NCBI RefSeq assembly: GCF_037975245.1
Contig: NC_092583.1
Location: forward strand, 7,641,264 to 7,705,263
Source of the DNA: Apostichopus japonicus
Taxonomy: Eukaryota; Echinodermata; Holothuroidea; Aspidochirotida; Stichopodidae
Length of the DNA: 64,000 nucleotides
Direction of reading: 5' to 3'
Position 1 is the stretch's first letter; every line of letters begins with the position of its first letter. Positions 59,576 through 64,000 of the stretch are shown here, piece after piece. The notes below the pieces were generated by a model. The model did not search any database, was not told where the DNA came from, and was given only the letters and a program-made list of their open reading frames with translations. A program made the position numbers and the translations under genes.

Positions 59576-59918
59576 ACTATTCTGTGTAAAATTGTCAGAT
59601 TCAAAGCGCCAGGGGTGCACTCTGTACAATCATAACACTCGGGTAATACGCCCTTAATGACAGTTATTCAATGCCAATTTATACACTGTAACACACCGGT
59701 AGAATCACTGCGGTCGAGTGGTACGGACTTCGGTTCGTGACACAAAGATCCGGGGTTCGATTCCTACCTTCGCCTGATGAGTTCCACAAAGGACGAAACC
59801 GGTCGTGAAGTGGAATTTTTCTGGTGTTTTATTCTTTATTGATTTACTATATATCTGTCATACCACTTGTTTCACATTCAATTCTTATATATATATATAT
59901 ATATATATTTATATGTAT

Positions 59919-59984
<66 letters not shown>

Positions 59985-60779
59985 GCAATTCCACTGTAGG
60001 CGTTTGTCACTTGTACTGAACAATACTAGTTCTGTTTTTGAGACAGATTTGCTTTACTCTATAGAGATGAAACATGATGCTAATGTAGAAATGATTTGCA
60101 AGAACTTTTCAAATTTTGATGAATATCAACTAAATCTTCATTTTGAATTTAACTCTCTCTGACTCTCTCTCTCTCTCTCTCTCTCTATTAACACAAAGTA
60201 CAATAAGATCAAATGTTACAATTTTCCTCTTCAGAATCCCAATTTGTATAGAGAGCTGCTCATTTATCCCAATTTGGGGTCATAAGCAGCCTTGTTATTG
60301 AATTTCTACGGCTTCATCTTTCGTTAAATGTTTCAAGCAGATGATATTTCTACATTTTGTATGACATTTTGAAATTGTTATGCTTTATTTTCATATTTAT
60401 AAAATAGTTTGTAATATTAATCGTGAAATAAACTGAAATTAAAGTGAAAAAATGTTCTATTGATCACCGTTTTATGCAACTAAAACAAAATATTACGATA
60501 TTTTGTGGTTGATACAACTTGTGACTTCAACAATTTCTTGCAAATGGTCAATACTAGATAACAATTTCAAACTATCGAAATGCAACAAAAGTGTGAAAAT
60601 TGCTTTGGGATGGGTGGGGAGGGGGGGGGGTATCCTAATTGATGCTACTGCAATAAAATATTATATTGAGACTTTCAGCGTGAAATTGTTTACAAAAATA
60701 TTAATATCATAGACAAAATGTACTCTTCGGTATTGATTGCTTTATATTTATTGATATTTTTTTCTTTTTCAGGGAGTAA
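59247..60779 (+). CDS. small secreted protein, two coding exons (candidate peptide precursor)
   Basis: Exon 59239-59488 is preceded by the acceptor TTTTTGCTCTACAG and followed by the donor GTAAGT (59489). It contains ATG at 59247. A second exon starts at 60773 after TTTTTTTCTTTTTCAG. Joining them gives a GTG codon across the junction, then GAG and TAA (60777-60779), for 82 residues. Residues 1-23 form a classic signal peptide (basic start, then a long L/V/A core ending in SEA). The mature part starts RNFYVAPG. It has a basic middle with RQRGRG (38-43) and a dibasic KR (53-54), then YYGR (59-62) and an acidic tail ([10 protein letters not shown]). KR and GR could be processing sites, and the tyrosines in acidic context could be sulfated. 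It could be a neuropeptide or antimicrobial precursor; I do not recognise the family. The 1.28 kb intron carries a sense hammerhead element. Confidence 0.72.
59518..59571. repeat. (AT)n tract in intron
   Basis: About 54 bases of AT repeat, 30 bases after the splice donor. Confidence 0.95.
59620..59832 (+). mobile_element. tRNA-like/hammerhead repeat, best copy, in sense in the intron
   Basis: In order: leader ACAATCATAACACTCGGG and GACAGTTATTCAA; GGTAGAATCA; box A TGCGGTCGAGTGG (59709-59721), of the Ser/Leu tRNA type; a GGACTT hairpin; box B GGTTCGATTCC (59754-59764); a hammerhead ribozyme (59760-59816); and TTTTT (59816-59820), a polymerase III terminator. It resembles the Schistosoma Sm-alpha retroposon in logic (pol III promoter plus hammerhead). 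The right end fades after CTGGTGTTTTATT. No target duplication was found. Confidence 0.85.
59760..59816 (+). ncRNA. type I hammerhead ribozyme
   Basis: All core parts are present. Stem I inner helix is CTTCGC (59768-59773) with GTGAAG (59805-59810), six pairs including one G-U. The core CTGATGA is at 59774-59780. Stem II is GTTC (59781-59784) with GGAC (59791-59794), then GAAA (59795-59798). Stem III is ACC/GGT with no loop. C17 is at 59804, so cleavage is predicted between 59804 and 59805. Stem I extends past an internal loop by ATTCC (59760-59764) with GGAAT (59812-59816). The loopless stem III suggests that activity needs a dimer, as in newt satellite 2 and retrozyme hammerheads. Confidence 0.85.
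59885..59979. repeat. (AT)n tract in intron
   Basis: AT repeat with ATGTAT interruptions, ending against a repeat A fragment. Confidence 0.95.
59982..60081 (-). mobile_element. head fragment of repeat family A
   Basis: GTAGGCGTTTGTCAC, ACAATACTAGTTCTGTTTTT and GAAACATGATGCTAA match the head region at about 24920-25010 in the same orientation. Confidence 0.65.
60151..60187. repeat. (CT)n tract
   Basis: A run of CT dinucleotides with one GA interruption. Confidence 0.95.
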
Positions 60780-60836
60780 ACTTTCTTCCTTTTTGCTAGA
60801 GAGATATATTTATTTTCTGTAAGTATAATTTAATCA

Positions 60837-61352
60837 TTCATAATTCCTTACTGCCAAATACTCTATATGTTGTTTCTTAATTTTTTAATTTCAGAGTTTC
60901 TATTGATTGTGGAACGGGGCGGAGCCTAATTACTTACTGCCAAAATCTATATGTGTTGTTCCTTAATTTGTAAATATGAGCGTTTATTTTGATTGTGGAA
61001 CGGGCGGAACCTAATTACTTACTGCCCTCAATGTGTTGTTCCTTAATTTGTAAATATCAGTTTCTTTTTCTTGTTGAACGGGCGGAGCCTAATTACTTAC
61101 TGCCAAAATCTCTATGTGTTGTTTCTTAATTTGTAAATATCAGACTTTCTATTTATTGTGGCACGGAGGCGGAGCCTAATTACTTACTGCCAAAAACTCT
61201 TTGTGGTGTTTCTTAATTTGTAAATATCAGAGTTTCTTTTTATTGGTGAACGGGGCGGAGCCTAATTAATTATAGCCAAAAACTCTATGTGTTGTGTCTT
61301 AATTTGTAAATATCAGAGTTTATTTTTATTGTGGGGAGGGGCGGAGCTTCAG
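60837..61352 (+). repeat. six tandem ~86-bp units just 3' of the last exon
   Basis: Each unit contains CTTACTGCCAAA, GTGTTGTTTCTTAATTTGTA, AATATCAGAGTTTC and CGGGGCGGAGCCTAATTA. The GGAGCCTAATT-type block recurs at about 60921, 61006, 61084, 61171, 61257 and 61343. Each unit holds an acceptor-like pyrimidine-AATATCAG. Confidence 0.88.
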
Positions 61353-61671
61353 TCAGAACTGTTTCAAACCATCCGAATATTACTAAAAGTAAGAAATTAC
61401 GCTAGAATAATTTTAAAAAATCACCACAGCCCAAACGCTTCTGAATTTTTCGCATATTTGTAATGTTAGAAATCAATTCAAGCTATTTAAATTCCTCTGT
61501 TTATCCCAGTCCACTAGATTCTGTTTCATTGATCAAATGGCAATGTTGGATGAAAATGAAAATTACTTTCGTTTTGCCGCAATAAATCATAGCTTTCGGA
61601 CTTTCACTTAAAAATATGTTCGAAAAAATGCTATTAGTTTAAAAGTATCCAAACCATTGAACGACAAAAAC

Positions 61672-62392
61672 TATGGAACGCCAAAAGGACCACAGTGACA
61701 TGTACTACTACTAATTTGACATGTACTACTACTAATTCGAAGTGTACTACTACTAATTTGAAGTGTAATACATGTAAAATGTCGCGTACTACTACTAATT
61801 CGAAGTGTACTACATCTAAAATGTCGCGTAGTACTACTAATTCGAAGTGTACTACATCTAAAAAGTCACGTACTACTACTAAATTGGAGAGATGGCGCTA
61901 TTCACAATCTTTCCGATACCATGTCATCGAGTTGCGCATCTGCATTAAAATAATGATGAAGAAAACATATTCTTCAATACTCTGTTGATTCAAATGTCTA
62001 TTTTACAGTTTATACCTTTAAGGTCTGTGGCAAATGTAGAAAATAGCATGTACTTTGGCACAGCTGGGGAATCTAAAGCATTCTTGACATTTCAATAACT
62101 GGGAAATTGCTGCTTGTGATGCAGATGCGCAACTCGATGACATGGTATCGGAAAGATTGTGAATAGCGCCATCTCTCCAATTTAGTAGTAGTACGTGACT
62201 TTTTAGATGTAGTACACTTCGAATTAGTAGTAGTACGCGACATTTTAGATGTAGTACACTTCGAATTAGTAGTAGTACGCGACATTTTACATGTATTACA
62301 CTTCAAATTAGTAGTAGTACACTTCGAATTAGTAGTAGTACATGTCAAATTAGTAGTGGTTCATGTCACTGTGGTCCTTTTGGCGTTCCATA
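61672..62392. mobile_element. foldback element with 274-bp inverted arms
   Basis: The left arm (61672-61945) and right arm (62119-62392) have equal length and differ at only a handful of positions. Termini are TATGGAACGCCAAAAGGACC and its complement. Each arm contains tandem ~21-bp units based on TACTACTACTAATTCGAAGTG. The spacer (61946-62118) is unrelated AT-rich DNA. AAAAAC flanks both outer ends (61666-61671 and 62393-62398), a possible 6-bp target duplication. This is the architecture of foldback elements such as Drosophila FB and sea urchin TU. The matching ORFs on both strands are repeat translations. Confidence 0.88.
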
Positions 62393-64000
62393 AAAAACAA
62401 CTTTCGCCTCGTTGGCTACATGCAAATTAAGGTAAGCCTATACCTACTTCTGCTAAGAGGTTGCTTCAGACTAGGTAGCTACATTTGTTGACCTTAGAAA
62501 GGCATATCAAAAACGTTAAAAAAACAATTTTTCAAAAGACGTCATGACTCGATGATTTACTAAGCAATAAAGATCACATCATGGAGTGAATGTTCCCATA
62601 CAAAAAACTACAACTATAACTTTAATGATTTTTTTCCAACCTACAGAGTTTAGATACTATTAGCAAATTAATGCTATTAATTAGATTAGAAATGATGAAA
62701 CTAAGACAAAGGAACATTAATGAGTGAATTATTTCGCCCAAAACCATTCTCACATTGGTATTATTTCGATAAGTGTTTCTTTTACTTCGTTATTTCAAAT
62801 GAAACTTGCTGACTAATAACTGATATGATGACGGATTTGTAGCAATTGCATAACTCAGTCAGTTAGGTCGGTTATGAATACTCCTGTAATCATGACTATA
62901 AAAACATTTGTTAATAAACAGAATCCCTTCTCAATAAAATAATAAGTAAAAGTATTAAAGCATTATAGTCATGGGCGGGATTACGGGGGGGCAAGAGGGG
63001 GCATTTGCCCCCCCACTTTTTCCCAGACCTTAGTTTTTTTTGTTGTCGTTTTTGCAGACAAATGTGCACAACCCTAATCGAAATTATTCCCCCACAAAAG
63101 CTCTATCAAAATAGGCCTATTTGATTCGAATCTAAGTCGAATTTGTGATTAACATAGTAGCATGAAGCATGCAGAATAACTGGAGCTAGAGCTATAGCAC
63201 ACATGTTTCGCAGCACAGGTTACGAATCCTGGAGCTAACAAACTAGCGATTCAATTCTGCATGTGATGAATCCGCGGAATGTGCTACAGTGCTAGCTTCA
63301 GGAATTGATTTGAGATTGAGATTTGAATTGAGAAACGATTTACGAAAGCCAAATTTGCATATTGGGTATATCAATAATTAAATTCAATATACTGACACAT
63401 GACACCCCCCCCCCCCTCCCCCGTGTAATTCAACAATATGCAATGGCAATGCCGATGTAATTTCTTTACTGCTCGAAATCCTGGAATGATGCATGCAAAT
63501 CGAATAATGTAAATTACAAATTGGCACTAACACAGTAACACATTAAATACATTGTTACAGTATACAGCACTCGGCAGTTTCGGTAGGGCCGATAAAATAA
63601 TGTGTGGCTTTGAGTTCCGTTTTCGGATCTATTCTCGATGATGAATGAAACACTTACGTTTGGTTTTGCATAAAAGTGGGGGGGGGGGGTGAAGGTATGT
63701 TCAGTCCCCAATATTTGCCAAGTGCTCCAAGAAGTGGGGACCGCGGGGAGAATTTCGAAGTGGGTGCTGAACATATTCTTGATCGGTAGAATGCACAATG
63801 TACTAATAATTTTAGGGGGAAAGAACTGTCTAGATGTGATTTATTGTTACCAGAGGTGTCATATTTGCTGATCTAGGATTTCCTTTTTGCTTAAATTTCG
63901 ACGCTCCTTGCCAACCGATGATGGCGCTCCGCTTAGATAGTGACGTATACGGTAACAAAAGTTGTACATCACCATCTGACCATATGTTATACTATATCAA
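62393..64000. other. no gene seen; transposon-end fragments
   Basis: ATGGGCGGGATTACGGGGGG at about 62971 followed by GGGGGCATTTGCCCCCCC is a short transposon-end-like palindromic segment. CGATGATGGCGCTCCGCTTA near 63918 is the fourth copy of the GCGCCA family. C- and G-runs lie at about 63404 and 63678. Confidence 0.45.

Noticed and set aside
61695-62348. ORFs rich in CTTTN on both strands of the foldback element
   Set aside because: The same sequence is produced by the inverted arms; it reflects 21-bp DNA repeats, not a conserved protein.

Overview
This window looks like nuclear DNA of an animal, most likely a marine invertebrate. The LINE, Penelope, hAT-like and SINE families would suit an echinoderm such as a sea cucumber, but a mollusc cannot be excluded from sequence alone. 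There is no operon structure, no dense coding and no rRNA. The A+T content is high and genes are sparse. The visible content is mostly repeats: at least 16 long (AT)n tracts, a 1.1 kb perfect (AGAT)n array, three minisatellite arrays of 1.2-1.6 kb, and several families of small RNA-derived retroposons.

Layout. 0-10 kb: a possible promoter and first exon near 400-690, a tRNA-derived SINE with target-site duplications (3294-3525), and a retroposon with a U2 snRNA-like head, A-tail and 16-bp target duplication (4448-4638). 10-11.4 kb: (AT)n then (AGAT)n. 13-17 kb: fragments of two tRNA-like repeat families, (AT)n tracts and a broken Penelope-like GIY-YIG endonuclease. 20-33 kb: AT palindrome, a 40-bp minisatellite, a tandem tRNA-like cluster, nested DNA-transposon remnants, then 53-bp and 40/41-bp minisatellites. 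34.7-36.1 kb: three 209-bp tandem copies and one possible terminal exon. 40.5-43 kb: a young 5'-truncated RTE-like LINE with an open 812-codon reading frame, flanked by 14-bp target duplications. 43.9-48.5 kb: more tRNA-like repeats and AT tracts, and a tRNA-like repeat carrying a decayed hammerhead ribozyme. 59.2-60.8 kb: the one convincing host gene, a small secreted protein with two coding exons. Its intron holds, in sense orientation, a tRNA-like element ending in a well-formed hammerhead ribozyme and a T5 run. 61.7-62.4 kb: a foldback element with 274-bp inverted arms.

The most interesting system is the tRNA-like/hammerhead unit (59620-59832, with relatives at 48075-48281 and 13238-13312). 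Polymerase III A and B boxes, a type I hammerhead and an oligo-T terminator are packed so tightly that the last five bases of the B box form one strand of the ribozyme's stem I. A second tRNA-like family has an almost complete cloverleaf, its own T6 terminator, and (AT)n tracts that begin inside its anticodon loop or at its edges. Together with the U2-headed retroposon this is a region rich in RNA-derived mobile DNA. Coding calls outside the LINE, the Penelope remnant and the small secreted protein are weak.
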